From assembly GCA_905221605.1 (NCBI GenBank), contig CAJNDS010001084.1, positions 1 to 35,647 of the forward strand: 35,647 nucleotides of DNA, written 5' to 3'. Source of the stretch: Symbiodinium natans (taxonomy: Eukaryota > Sar > Dinophyceae > Suessiales > Symbiodiniaceae). The position numbers and the translations under genes were made by a program. Shown piece after piece: positions 1 through 10,779 of the stretch (its first letter is position 1; the number at the start of each line of letters is the position of its first letter). A model generated the notes under the pieces. That model searched no databases. It saw only the letters and a program-made list of their open reading frames with translations, and was not told the DNA's origin.

Positions 1-47
1 CGAGAAAAAGTATGATTTTTTGCCAGGGGTTCCCAAATTCAGTCTAG

Positions 48-197
48 GACATCATCGGCCTGGTAGACGCCGAGCAGAGCCTTGGAGCCCTGCAAGTTTC
101 GTCGGTGGCCTTCACCGATGAAGACAGTGTGGCGACCTACGTCGGAGGGCCGGTAAGCTGGGCTCGACAGGCCAGCACGGACTATGGCTTTGTGGAG
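48..197 (+). CDS. Exon 1 (in window): end of a Y/X junction
   Basis: An acceptor tctag|gac lies at 47/48 and an in-frame TAG directly upstream fixes the start. The exon encodes 50 residues ending TDYGFVE, with the ALQV.SVAFTDEDSVATY motif of domain X. The donor is GC (gag|gcgcct). This unit is more diverged than the array at 5-9 kb. Unlike the later units, it has an intron at the Y/X boundary. Confidence 0.65.
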
Positions 198-3100
198 GCG
201 CCTTTTTGGGTTCTGAAGCTTGCGGTCACCGGTTTCTTTGCAGCTGTCCCATGGCTCGCAAGATTTTGTGTTCAGCGTTGCTTAGAAAAGCACACGCGGT
301 GCGGCGTGCTTTCCTTGAATTCTTGTTGTGAAAAGCTACCTTGTAGCAGCCCAGTGTTCTCGGACTCCATTCCTGGCAGCCCTTGTCTACCTGGGCGAAG
401 AATCGGCGCCCCATCAAATTCCAGCTGGTTGAGGCACCATGCACCATGAGGAGCCAATTCGAGTCCAAAGCCCGCATGCCGCAAGCACTGGACCTTGAGT
501 GCCAACCACCCCGCTGCCACGCGCGAAGGGTGATTCTTCGAACTTTTGCTCGTATCAATTGTGGCTTCTAGCCGTGCTAGACTGAGTCTGTGTGGACATC
601 TTGCTGAGGGAAGCTAAACCCTAAACCGTAAACCGTGAACCCTAAACCCTAAACGAAAAACCCTATGACCTAAACCCGAAGCTAGTCGTGGGATGTTGGG
701 AGGCTTTCGCCGTGTACTTAGCCGACGACGCCTCCGGAAGCAATGAGCTCTTCGTGGCTTCCACTGCGCCTGGCAATCTGGAGCTCACGATTCCCACGGG
801 GACGTTTGCCGACGGCAGATCCTATGCAGCTTGGATGGGTTTTGGTTTAATTTAGGGTTTAGGGTATAGGGTTTAGGGTTTAGGGATGCTTTAAGGCCCT
901 AAAGCATGAGCATATCGAGAGAGTGTCTTGGCCTTGTTGTGCCTGGGCAGTTCAAAATCGAGGTCCTAAGCTCAATTAGAATAAACAGCTCTCAGACGCG
1001 GAATCTCGCGGTGTGGGTTGGGTACAAAACGCAGTGCTGGCTTTCAGTTGCTTGGGCGAAAAGGCTCCTGCACACCTCATCCTACTCTCGGGCGCAAGAG
1101 CGCACAAGTCATGGTTCCTATTTGGCACGAAGATCCCAGGCACGGTTGCGGCGCACAGTGCAAGGAGAGTAGTGGAGGGTACGAGACAGATGTGAATGAA
1201 TTCATGCACGTGCTTGACCCTTCATGGAAGAGTATGCCTGATCCACTGATCGCTAAGGTGCTTGTGTACTGCCAGAACTCTCTAGGCAGGGCCACATCAG
1301 CTGCCAGCATTCTCTTCACAGACTCAGCGCTAAGCTTTCCATCTACGCTCACGACAACGACAATGACGACAACGCCAACTTCAGTCTTCACCTCTACTTT
1401 AACAAGCGCCTGGTCAGGCAAATTACATACTGTATCTGTTGGATTCTGTTCGGTCAGCCGGGGAGATGCTTGCTTTACACATCATGGTTGCAATAGAATC
1501 CGAGGTTCATCCTCAGCCACGTCCGCATCTGTTACGGCCACGAGCAGTAGCACGCTCTCAACATCTTCCACAGTCACCCAGAGCGCCACTTCCTCAAGCA
1601 CGAGTTCTTCACAGTCCATCACGGTGACATCGACCTCCACGACAACGACGCGGTCCACAACCACGACATCCAGCTCCTCTGCTTCATCGACGTCAAGCGC
1701 CACCACCTCGGAAACTGCCACTGGGAGCACCACCACCACCGTTACAAGCCTGACCTCTAGCACCTCCGCCACCATAACCACAAGCACCACCTACAGCAGG
1801 ACTTCGACCGCCACGGCCTCGACATCCACGTCGGTCACAGGGACCATCACCGAGACGGCTTCCACCACAACATCCTCCAGCCTGACAGCGACCCGGACAG
1901 CCACCTCAACCACCTCTACCACCTCTACCACCACAAGCCATTCGATGACCACATCTACAACGACGTCCTTGACGGGGACCACCACCACCACCGACTCCAC
2001 CACGGAGACCTCCACCACTAGCCGAACTGCCACGACGACAACATCGGAAACAAGAACAATGACAAACACCTTGTCAGTCACTGCCACTTCAACTGTCAGT
2101 GTCACCGCCACCACCACGTCCACTGCATCTTCGTCTTCAACAAGAACTGCCTCCAGCACAACTTCAGCGACCGCCACGTCCACTGCATCTTCGTCTTCAA
2201 CAAGAACTGCCACCAGCACAATTTCAGCCACCGCCACGTCCGCTACATCTTCATCCTCAACAAGAACTACTGCCACCAGCACCGTTTCAGACAGCACAAC
2301 ATCCATTACATCTTCATCTTCAACAAGAACGGCCACCAGCACGATTTCAGGCACTGCTAGCTCCACTGTCAGCTTTACTCTTACAGGCACCGCCACGTCC
2401 ACTACATCTTCATCCTCCACAAGAACTGCTACCAGCACAATTTCAAGTACAGCTACTTCCACCCGAAGCAATACTGTTACCGGTTCTTCCAGTACTGGAA
2501 CTGTTACCAGAACAGTGTCAGTCACAGCCACTTCCACGACGAGCAGATCAGCAACCACTTCTGGGACAACATCGAGCGCGCGGGTTTCAAGCTCGACATC
2601 GACGGTGTCCCAAACGTCGACCTCGCTGTCGTCCACAAGCTCCACAGCCGATGGGAGCTTCACCAGTAGCAGTGCCAGCAGCACCACCACAACCACCACA
2701 GAACATCGAGCAGTTGTCGGCCATGCGTCCTTTACAGACCTGGACCCTGCACCCTACCAGCTGAATGGCACTCTGACGTGGGTGCCGCCGACGGACACAT
2801 CACCATATCTCCACTATGGCGTGTGGCTTCTCACAAGGAAGGACTACTCCTCATCTGTGTATGAGATCTTCTTGACCGGAAGCCAGGTGAACGACCCATC
2901 GACACCCGAAGGTAATGTGCCACTGGGGACACATCAGCTGGCCTTTGCGCAAACGCGTGATTTGGGCTCCAACGGTTATGCTCAGTACCTCGCGGTGATT
3001 CCGAACCGCCAGAATAATGACATGGTAGCGTCGTTCAACGAGGCAGGTTTCCTGAGCATCGCGGACTCTGAGCTCAGTTTAGGAGCAGTACAGGTTCAGT

Positions 3101-6100
3101 CCGTCAATTTCTCGGACGCGGACAGCGTCGCAACCTACATTGGAGGGCAAGTGACGTGGACTCGCCAAGACAACGTGGACTACGGATTCGTGGAGGCCAG
3201 GTTGTGTGCCTCCCTGTTTGTCTCCGCTCCTGCCATGTCAGTAGGCCATTGTCATCATTTGGGATTTGAAAAATAGGGTGGTGGTAGCTGCAATAAGGAT
3301 TGTTGTCTTTCTTGGACATGACAGTTGGACGATACGCTGATGTCCGAATGATCCTCATATACCCAAGAAGCCGGGATGCGTTTTCTTTTTGCCAAAGTCA
3401 GTGCAAAGAAGTGTTTGGGGAACGAGCTCAGCCCAGACCTCCGTATTGCTCACGAACGCTGTGCTCGCAGCTCGCTTCCATAACCCCACCGTCTCGGGTT
3501 CTCTCTAAGGGCAGTCAGTGTCATTGGGCCCTTAATCTGGTCCCTTACCTCCTCTCCTTGGGCTTACAGGGTATTTCAGGGTAGTTTGGGTTCCCGTTTA
3601 AGGGCCCATAGGGACCATGCAACTACCCGTAGATTCTCGGCTTCCTGCAGTGCATGCACGGACACCCCCGGTGCTGCGTGTATCGGTTTTACATATTTAT
3701 ATAGCCAGGAGAGTGCCGACGTAGGAGCCTCAATCATACAACAATGGATACCCCTTCACAGATCATGCAGGATCTTGGAAGGTGTAAAGTCCGGGTCCCC
3801 ACTCCACCTCCGCATGCCTTGCTTTCGGGAGGCCTTCTCCGTGTACCTGGCAGATGATGCCTCCGGAAGCAACGAGAGCTTTGTGGCCTCGACAAGCTCA
3901 AATGATTTGCAGCTTACCATTCCGGCGGGCACGCGCGCCGGTGGTCGGTCTTTTTTGCTCGTCTACTGCGAGAACGCACTTGGCCGGGCCACGTCGGGTG
4001 CCAGTGTCCACTTCTCCGATTGGGCCCTCAGCTTGCCCTCCACGACCACGTCCCTAGCAACCACAACAACATCTTCACAGAGCCTCACGAACACAGTGCT
4101 GACCAGTAGGACGTCGACATCATCCCGCGCATTTCTGAGCAGCTCCACAACTTCCTACACATCCACGACCGCAACGTCGACAAGGCAAACGAGCTCAAGC
4201 TTGTCAGTCCTGGTCAGCACAACTACCTTCACTTCCAGCACAACAAACGGTGCTACTCTTCAATTGCACACCAGCACCACCAACACCGTCACAACGTTTG
4301 ACCCACTCCTCACTTTTGGCAATCTGTCCTTCATAGACTTGGGCTCTGAAGCGTACCAGCTAAATGGCACTTTTGCTTGGACACCACCAGCAAACACGTC
4401 GGAATATTTGCACTACAGCGTGTGGCTTCTCACAAGGAAGGACTACTCCACATCTGTGTATGAGATCTTCTTGACCGGAAGCCAGGTGAACGACCCATCC
4501 ACACCAGAAGGAGATGTGCCACTGGGGAAACACGAACTTACCTTCACGCAAACGCGCGACTTGGGTTCCAATGGTTATGCCCAGTACTTCGCGGTGATTC
4601 CGAACCGCAAGGATAATGACATGGTCACGTCCTTCAACGAGGCAGGTTTCCTGAGCATCGTGGACTTTCCGCTCATGAGTTTAGGAGCACTACAAGTTCA
4701 GTCCGTCACGTTCTCGGACGAGGACAGCGTCGCAACATACATTGGAGGGCAAGTGACGTGGACTCGCCAAGACAACGTGGACTACGGATTTGTGGAGGCT
4801 TGGCACTGCTCCAGCTCTACTTCGCTGTTTTTCTTCAGGTTGTTCCCTGGCATTTCCCTTCGTGGCTCGGGGTGTTGGAATTTGTACAACTTGGGCTTTT
4901 GGAGGGGTTGAATCTCAGTAAGGCTCAGAACGGGCTTGCTTGCTAGGGGTCCAAAAAGGGGTGAAGCGGTTTGAGGCCGTTGAAACGCGGCCTGAACCTC
5001 ATCTTCTAACCCAGCCTTGAAGCAAGCATCCCAAGAAGCAAACTCCTGGCAAGCGCGTTCTTGTTGGGAGGCCTTCTCCGTGTACCTGGCAGATGATGCC
5101 TCCGGAAGCAACGAGAGCTTTGTGGCCTCGACAAGCTCAAATGATTTGCAGCTTGCCATTCCGGCGGGCACGCACGCCGGTGGTCGGTCTTTTTTGCTCG
5201 TCTACTGCGAGAACGCACTTGGCCGGGCCACGTCGGGTGCCAGTGTCCACTTCTCCGATTGGGCCTTCAGCTTGCCATCCACAACCGGGACAGGTACCAC
5301 GTCTGCTGAGACCACACAGACAAGCAGCACTAGCCAGGGCATGGTCTCCACGTCCACGCAAGCAGATGAGCTGGGCAGTGAGAACACTTTCGGCAATCTG
5401 TCCTTCATAGACTTGGGCTCTGAAGCGTACCAGCTAAATGGCACTTTTGCTTGGACACCACCAGCAAACACGTCGGAATATTTGCACTACAGCGTGTGGC
5501 TTCTCACAAGGAAGGACTACTCCACATCTGTGTATGAGATCTTCTTGACCGGAAGCCAGGTGAACGACCCATCCACACCAGAAGGAGATGTGCCACTGGG
5601 GAAACACGAACTTACCTTCACGCAAACGCGCGACTTGGGTTCCAATGGTTATGCCCAGTACTTCGCGGTGATTCCGAACCGCAAGGATAATGACACGGTC
5701 ATGTCGTTCAACGAGGCAGGTTTCCTGAGCATCGTGGACTTTCCGCTCATGAGTTTAGGAGCACTACAAGTTCAGTCCGTCACGTTCTCGGACGAGGACA
5801 GCGTCGCAACATACATTGGAGGGCAAGTGACGTGGACTCGCCAAGACAACGTGGACTACGGATTTGTGGAGGCTTGGCACTGCTCCAGCTCTACTTCGCT
5901 GTTTTTCTTCAGGTTGTTCGCATTTCCCTTCGTGGCTCGGGGTGTTGGGATTTGTACAACTTGGGCTTTTGGAGCGGTTGAATTTCAGTAAGGCTCAGAA
6001 CGGGCTTGCTTGCTAGGGGTCCACAAAGGGGTGAAGGGGTTTGAGGCCGTTGAAACGCGGCCTGAACCTCATCTTCTAACCAAGCCTTGAAGCAAGCATC

Positions 6101-9100
6101 CCAAGAAGCAAAATCCTGGCAAGCGCGTTCTTGTTGGGAGGCCTTCTCCGTGTACCTGGCAGATGATGCCTCCGGAAGCAACGAGAGCTTTGTGGCCTCG
6201 ACAAGCTCAAATGATTTGCGGCTTGCCATTCCGGCGGGCACGCACGCCGGTGGTCGGTCTTTTTTGCTCGTCTACTGCGACAACGCACTTGGCCGGGCCA
6301 CGTCGGGTGCCAGTGTCCACTTCTCCGATTGGGCCTTCAGCTTGCCATCCACAACCGGGACAGGTACCACGTCTGCTGAGACCACACAGACAAGCAGCAC
6401 TAGCCAGGGCATGGTTTCCACGTCCACGCAAGCAGATGAGCTGGGCAGTGAGAACACTTTCGGCAATCTGTCCTTCATAGACTTGGGCGCTGAAGCCTAC
6501 CAGCTAAATGGCACTTTTGCTTGGACACCACCAGCAAACACGTCGGAATATTTGCACTACAGCGTGTGGCTTCTCACAAGGAAGGACTACTCCACATCTG
6601 TGTATGAGATCTTCTTGACCGGAAGCCAGGTGAACGACCCATCCACACCAGAAGGAGATGTGCCACTGGGGAAACACGAACTTACCTTCATGCAAACGCG
6701 CGACTTGGGTTCCAATGGTTATGCCCAGTACTTCGCGGTGATTCCGAACCGCAAGGATAATGACACGGTCATGTCGTTCAACGAGGCAGGTTTCCTGAGC
6801 ATCGTGGACTTTCCGCTCATGAGTTTAGGAGCACTACAAGTTCAGTCCGTCACGTTCTCGGACGAGGACAGCGTCGCGACATACATTGGAGGGCAAGTGA
6901 CGTGGACTCGCCAAGACAACGTGGACTACGGATTTGTGGAGGCTTGGCACTGCTCCAGCTCTACTTCGCTGTTTTTCTTGAGGTTGTTCCCTGGCATTTC
7001 CCTTCGTGGCTCGGGGTGTTGGGATTTGTACAACTTGGGCTTTTGGAGCGGTTGAATCTCAGTAAGGCTCAGAACGGGCTTGCTTGCTAGGGGTCCACAA
7101 AGGGGTGAAGGGGTTTGAGGCCGTTGAAACGCGGCCTGAACCTCATCTTCTAACCAAGCCTTGAAGCAAGCATCCCAAGAAGCAAAATCCTGGCAAGCGC
7201 GTTCTTGTTGGGAGGCCTTCTCCGTGTACCTGGCAGATGATGCCTCCGGAAGCAACGAGAGCTTTGTGGCCTCGACAAGCTCAAATGATTTGCGGCTTGC
7301 CATTCCGGCGGGCACGCACGCCGGTGGTCGGTCTTTTTTGCTCGTCTACTGCGAGAACGCACTTGGCCGGGCCACGTCGGGTGCCAGTGTCCACTTCTCC
7401 GATTGGGCCTTCAGCTTGCCATCCACAACCGGGACAGGTACCACGTCTGCTGAGACCACACAGACAAGCAGCACCAGCGAGGGCATGGTCTCCACGTCCA
7501 CGCAAGCAGATGGGCTGGGCAGTGAGAACACTTTCGGCGATCTGTCCTTCATCGACCTGGGCGCTGAAGCCTACCAGCTAAATGGCACTTTTGCTTGGAC
7601 ACCACCAGCAAACACGTCGGAATATTTGCACTACAGCGTGTGGCTTCTCACAAGGAAGGACTACTCCACATCTGTGTATGAGATCTTCTTGACCGGAAGC
7701 CAGGTGAACGACCCATCGACACCAGAAGGAGATGTGCCACTGGGGAAACACGAACTTACCTTCACGCAATCGCGCGACTTGGGTTCCAATGGTTATGCCC
7801 AGTACTTCGCGGTGATTCCGAACCGCAAGGATAATGACATGGTCACGTCCTTCAACGAGGCAGGTTTCCTGAGCATCGTGGACTTTCCGCTCATGAGTTT
7901 AGGAGCACTACAAGTTCAGTCCGTCACGTTCTCGGACGAGGACAGCGTCGCAACATACATTGGAGGGCAAGTGACGTGGACTCGCCAAGACAACGTGGAC
8001 TACGGATTTGTGGAGGCTTGGCACTGCTCCAGCTCTACTTCGCTGTTTTACTTGAGGTTGTTCCCTGGCATTTCCCTTCGTGGCTCGGGGTGTTGACATT
8101 TGTACAACTTGGGCTTTTGGAGCGGTTGAATCTCAGTAAGGCTCAGAACGGGCTTGCTTGCTAGGGGTCCAAAAAGGGGTGAAGGGATTTGAGGCCGTTG
8201 AAACGCGGCCTGAACCTCATCTTCTAACCAAGCCTTGAAGCAAGCATCCCAAGAAGCAAAATCCTGGCAAGCGCGTTCTTGTTGGGAGGCCTTCTCCGTG
8301 TACCTGGCAGATGATGCCTCCGGAAGCAACGAGAGCTTTGTGGCCTCGACAAGCTCAAATGATTTGCGGCTTGCCATTCCGGCGGGCACGCACGCCGGTG
8401 GTCGGTCTTTTTTGCTCGTCTACTGCGAGAACGCACTTGGCCGGGCCACGTCGGGTGCCAGTGTCCACTTCTCCGATTGGGCCCTCAGCTTGCCATCCAC
8501 AACCGGGACAGGTACCACGTCTGCTGAGACCACACAGACAAGCAGCACTAGCCAGGGCATGGTCTCCACGTCCACGCAAGCAGATGAACTGGGCAGTGAG
8601 AACACTTTCGGCAATCTGTCCTTCATAGACTTGGGCGCTGAAGCCTACCAGCTAAATGGCACTTTTGCTTGGACACCACCAGCAAACACGTCGGAATATT
8701 TGCACTACAGCGTGTGGCTTCTGACAAGGAAGGACTACTCCTCATCTGTGTATGAGATCTTCTTGACCGGAAGCCAGGTGAACGACCCATCGACACCAGA
8801 AGGAGATGTGCCACTGGGGAAACACGAACTTACCTTTGCGCAATCGCGCGACTTGGGTTCCAATGGTTATGCCCAGTACTTCGCGGTGATTCCGAACCGC
8901 AAGGATAATGACATGGTCACGTCCTTCAACGAGGCAGGTTTCCTGAGCATCGTGGACTTTCCGCTCATGAGTTTAGGAGCACTACAAGTTCAGTCCGTCA
9001 CGTTCTCGGACGAGGACAGCGTCGCAACATACATTGGAGGGCAAGTGGCGTGGACTCGCCAAGACAACGTGGACTACGGATTTGTGGAGGCTTGGCACTG

Positions 9101-10779
9101 CTCCAGCTCTACTTCGCTGTTTTTCTTCAGGTTGTTCCCTGGCATTTCCCTTCGTGGCTCGGGGTGTTGGGATTTGTACAACTTGGGCTTTTGGAGCGGT
9201 TGAATCTCAGTAAGGCTCAGAACGGGCTTGCTTGCTAGGGGTCCAAAAAGGGGTGAAGCGGTTTGAGGCCGTTGAAACGCGGCCTGAACCTCATCTTCTA
9301 ACCAAGCCTTGAAGCAAGCATCCCAAGAAGCAAACTCCTGGCAAGCGCGTTCTTGTTGGGAGGCCTTCTCCGTGTACCTGGCAGATGATGCCTCCGGAAG
9401 CAACGAGAGCTTTGTGGCCTCGACAAGCTCAAATGATTTGCGGCTTGCCATTCCGGCGGGCACGCACGCCGGTGGTCGGTCTTTTTTGCTCGTCTACTGC
9501 GAGAACGCACTTGGCCGGGCCACGTCGGGTGCCAGTGTCCACTTCTCCGATTGGGCCCTCAGCTTGCCATCCACAACCGGGACGAGGATCTTTACTTGCC
9601 ATGCGTGCACTAGAGACCAAAGGGCGAGACCCCCTTCTACTAACATTCCTTAAGAGGGATTTTAATAGGGGATACTATAATCCCCATTAAGGACTGTAAT
9701 AGGGATGATAATCGGGGATGCTATAGTCCCTATTAGGGACTGTTGCCTCTCAGCATCATCGGTCAAGTAAGCAAAGGGATGCGTGAGCTTTTGCTTGGCA
9801 GACCCGATGCAGAGCGGGAGCCTGAGAAGAGAGGGGAGAAAGAGCACGAGCACAAAAGAGACTAGGGGGGGAGGTGTACGGATCGCAGAAGCAGAAGAAA
9901 GAAGAGGAAGAAGAAGAAGAAGAAGCGAAGAAGCGAAGAAGAAGAGAAGAAGATAATTAAGAAGATGAACAAGAAGTCGATGGTGGCCTGAAAGAAGGGA
10001 CTTGCAGGTGCAACTGCATATGGAGAGTTGCCTGAAGCATTGTAAAGCTATATAATGTCTCAATCAGCCTTGCAGGCGACGTCTACTGCTTTAATTGTTT
10101 TCGCAGCGACAGGACCTTCACTTCAACTCAGAGTACCTCAACTGCCGCAATCGCGACCACCTTCGAAGGAGGGGACGACCAGATGGCAGCCTCAAGTGTG
10201 GCCATCGTCATCATGGGCGTTGTGGGCTGTGTGGCCGGCATCCTATGCCTCCTGCCCGCCTGCGGGTTGGCCTATGGCATCAAGGAGGGCCGGGCCCAAG
10301 CCCAAGGACATGGAGCCCGCGCTGCCCGTAGTGCCCGCGGCGAGCGGGAGCGCCGAAAGGCGGTGGAGACGACCCGAGTCGAGGCCTGGAAAGAGGCGGC
10401 GCCAAAGGCAGTGCCAGCACAGAACACGCTCCAAGGTTTGCGCGGTGGGCGCGCCGTACATGCCCTGCGTCGCGCGCTGACCCGGTCCCAGCGCACACAG
10501 CAGCGACTGGACCTGCAGAACCTGGGCTTCGGCACTTACCTCCCGTCAGGCGCATCGGGCGCACGTGCTGCACATGCGCAGCCCGAGGCGGAGCCCGAGG
10601 TGAGCGGGGAGGATGCGGAGGCCTGGGCCTGGACCTTGCGGAATGCCGGCCGGGCGCGCGAGGCGAGAGCGTGGCCGGAGCCCCACACAGAGCCCCGCCG
10701 GGGGCGCACCATGCGGCCGATAGGTGGGCCGATGGCTGGATGCGAGCTGGAGATGGATCTGAGCTTGTTGGATGCATAG
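48..10779 (+). CDS. Giant tandem-domain surface protein, 5'-partial (10 exons in window)
   Basis: Exons: 48-197, 703-825, 1258-3195, 3832-4797, 5071-5871, 6141-6941, 7215-8015, 8289-9089, 9363-9583, 10113-10779. Phases agree at every junction and give about 2,420 residues, open at the 5' edge. Two domain types of about 110 residues alternate. X has motifs FSDEDS, GGQVTW, YGFVE, FSVYLADDASG and ENALGRATS. Y has motifs FIDLG, LNGTFAW, YSVWLL, GSQVNDPSTPEG and LGSNGYAQY. X and Y look like diverged copies of one beta-sandwich fold (F.D....y..G...W......Y..yl). Ser/Thr-rich mucin-like linkers separate them, and the last exon adds one transmembrane helix and an Arg-rich tail, so a type I membrane protein is inferred. 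Seven introns are GC-AG and split domain X at the same codon; the last is GA-AG. Ligand and role are unknown; a cell-surface or cell-cell contact protein is a guess. Confidence 0.7.
703..825 (+). CDS. Exon 2: second half of domain X (first unit)
   Basis: The acceptor is gggag|gctttc at 702/703. The exon encodes AFAVYLADDASGSNELF and onward. Ending it at a GC donor after tcctat (825/826) gives RSY followed by VLVYCQN from the next exon. That matches RSFLLVYCEN of the array residue for residue without a gap, which is why this donor was chosen. Confidence 0.6.
1258..3195 (+). CDS. Exon 3: end of X, very long Ser/Thr linker, domain Y, start of X
   Basis: The acceptor is ctaag|gtg at 1257/1258. 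About 30 residues finish domain X. Then some 450 residues of almost pure Ser/Thr with Ala, Val and Arg (about 1340-2705) form a mucin-like stalk probably carrying O-glycans. Domain Y follows (about 2725-3075), then the first half of X up to the GC donor gag|gccagg at 3195/3196. A 99-nt segment, 1406-1504, is not Ser/Thr-rich and contains Trp, His and Cys. It begins GC and ends AG|G, and its removal keeps the frame, so it may be an unrecognised small intron. Confidence 0.7.
2101..2460 (+). repeat. Coding minisatellite, about 60-bp period, in the Ser/Thr linker
   Basis: The phrase ccacgtccac followed by tgcatcttcgtcttcaacaa recurs at 2113, 2173 and 2233, exactly 60 bp apart. Two or three more degenerate copies follow to about 2460. 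Each copy encodes a 20-residue Ser/Thr block around SSSSTRTA. The exact 60-bp step keeps the frame, so linker length can change by slippage or unequal exchange. Confidence 0.75.
3579..3628. repeat. Short inverted-repeat element in intron (family shared with 28540-28683)
   Basis: The left end GGGTAGTTTGGGTTCCC and the right end GGGACCATGCAACTACCC are imperfect reverse complements around GGGTAGTT..atGGT.CCC. The same ends occur at 28540-28683. In addition, ggtcccttacctcct (3539-3553) is found unchanged at 28552-28566. It lies in the intron 3196-3831. A miniature transposon-like element is inferred. Confidence 0.5.
3832..4797 (+). CDS. Exon 4: X end, Ser/Thr linker, Y, X start
   Basis: The acceptor is cggga|g then gccttctcc at 3831/3832 and the donor is GC at 4797/4798. 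The exon is 322 codons in phase 0. It has the module order of the array units, but its linker is longer (about 4040-4310) and unrelated in sequence. It is therefore the nearest diverged relative upstream of the homogeneous array. Confidence 0.75.
5071..5871 (+). CDS. Exon 5: array unit, 267 codons
   Basis: The exon lies between acceptor gggag|gcc (5070/5071) and GC donor gag|gcttgg (5871/5872). It encodes AFSVYLADDASG..., a short linker with TSAETTQTSSTSQG, then domain Y and the first half of X. It is nearly identical to exons 6-8. Confidence 0.8.
6141..6941 (+). CDS. Exon 6: array unit, 267 codons
   Basis: Same length, phase and boundaries as exon 5, with only a few substitutions (for example CDNALG for CENALG and HELTFMQ for HELTFTQ). 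The upstream intron 5872-6140 is 269 nt, 4 nt shorter than its neighbours because of a small deletion after ggttgttc. Confidence 0.8.
7215..8015 (+). CDS. Exon 7: array unit, 267 codons
   Basis: Same length, phase and splice boundaries as exons 5, 6 and 8. It differs at a few sites (linker TSEG for TSQG, FGDLSF for FGNLSF, TQSRD for TQTRD). The flanking introns are both 273 nt. Confidence 0.8.
8289..9089 (+). CDS. Exon 8: array unit, 267 codons
   Basis: Same frame and boundaries as exons 5-7. Small differences include KDYSSS, GGQVAW and FAQSRD, some shared with exon 3 or exon 7. This suggests exchange between units rather than simple serial duplication. Confidence 0.8.
9363..9583 (+). CDS. 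Exon 9: last X half, spliced to the membrane exon
   Basis: The exon matches the array from acceptor gggag|gcc (9362/9363) up to accgggac, where similarity stops at 9584. A GA donor there (gggac|gaggat) leaves two bases of a codon. They complete with the first base of 10113 to give STTGTTFTST. Phase and composition support splicing rather than a broken last unit; without it the frame stops at 9651-9653. Confidence 0.6.
9584..10112 (+). other. Last intron of the surface-protein gene (GA-AG), with palindromes and purine tract
   Basis: The interval holds two small hairpin-forming elements at 9660-9741, for example TAATAGGGA...TCCCTATTA. It also holds a GAA/GAG-rich purine tract (about 9885-9972) that gives spurious acidic or basic reading frames. 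The acceptor is gcgacag|gacc. Confidence 0.5.
9660..9741. repeat. Small inverted-repeat elements
   Basis: GGGATACTATAATCCC-type and TAATAGGGA/TCCCTATTA arms are separated by short loops. Similar phrases (gttatagggatgata, ccctattaaggactgt) recur at about 32470-32530. A dispersed miniature element family is inferred. Confidence 0.4.
10113..10779 (+). CDS. Exon 10: juxtamembrane, transmembrane helix and Arg-rich tail
   Basis: The frame enters from exon 9 (T-TFTSTQSTSTAAIATTF). A short acidic EGGDDQ stretch is followed by a strongly hydrophobic segment of about 28 residues at 10192-10281 (VAIVIMGVVGCVAGILCLL), then GIKEGR and about 165 mostly charged Ala/Arg/Glu-rich residues, ending at TAG 10777-10779. 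The Ser/Thr stretch before the helix resembles the linkers upstream, which supports joining it to the same gene. The alternative is a separate small membrane protein starting at ATG 10183. Confidence 0.6.

Larger units (their letters stand above)
4798..9583 (+). repeat. Tandem exon+intron array, unit about 1,074 bp, 4 full copies plus partial
   Basis: Unit boundaries at 5071, 6141, 7215, 8289 and 9363 give steps of 1070, 1074, 1074 and 1074. Exons (801 nt) and introns (273 nt) are both near-identical between copies. Duplication is therefore recent or the copies are being homogenised. Each intron begins gcttggcactgctccag and ends cttgttgggag. GGAGGC spans both splice sites. Confidence 0.9.

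Noticed and set aside
1482-2699. Long minus-strand Val-rich frames opposite the Ser/Thr stalk
   Set aside because: They are the complement of ACN/TCN codon runs; the plus strand has domains and spliceable neighbours.
4360-4551. Recurrent minus-strand frames repeated in every array unit
   Set aside because: They are conserved only because the plus-strand unit is duplicated; they are antisense to domain Y.
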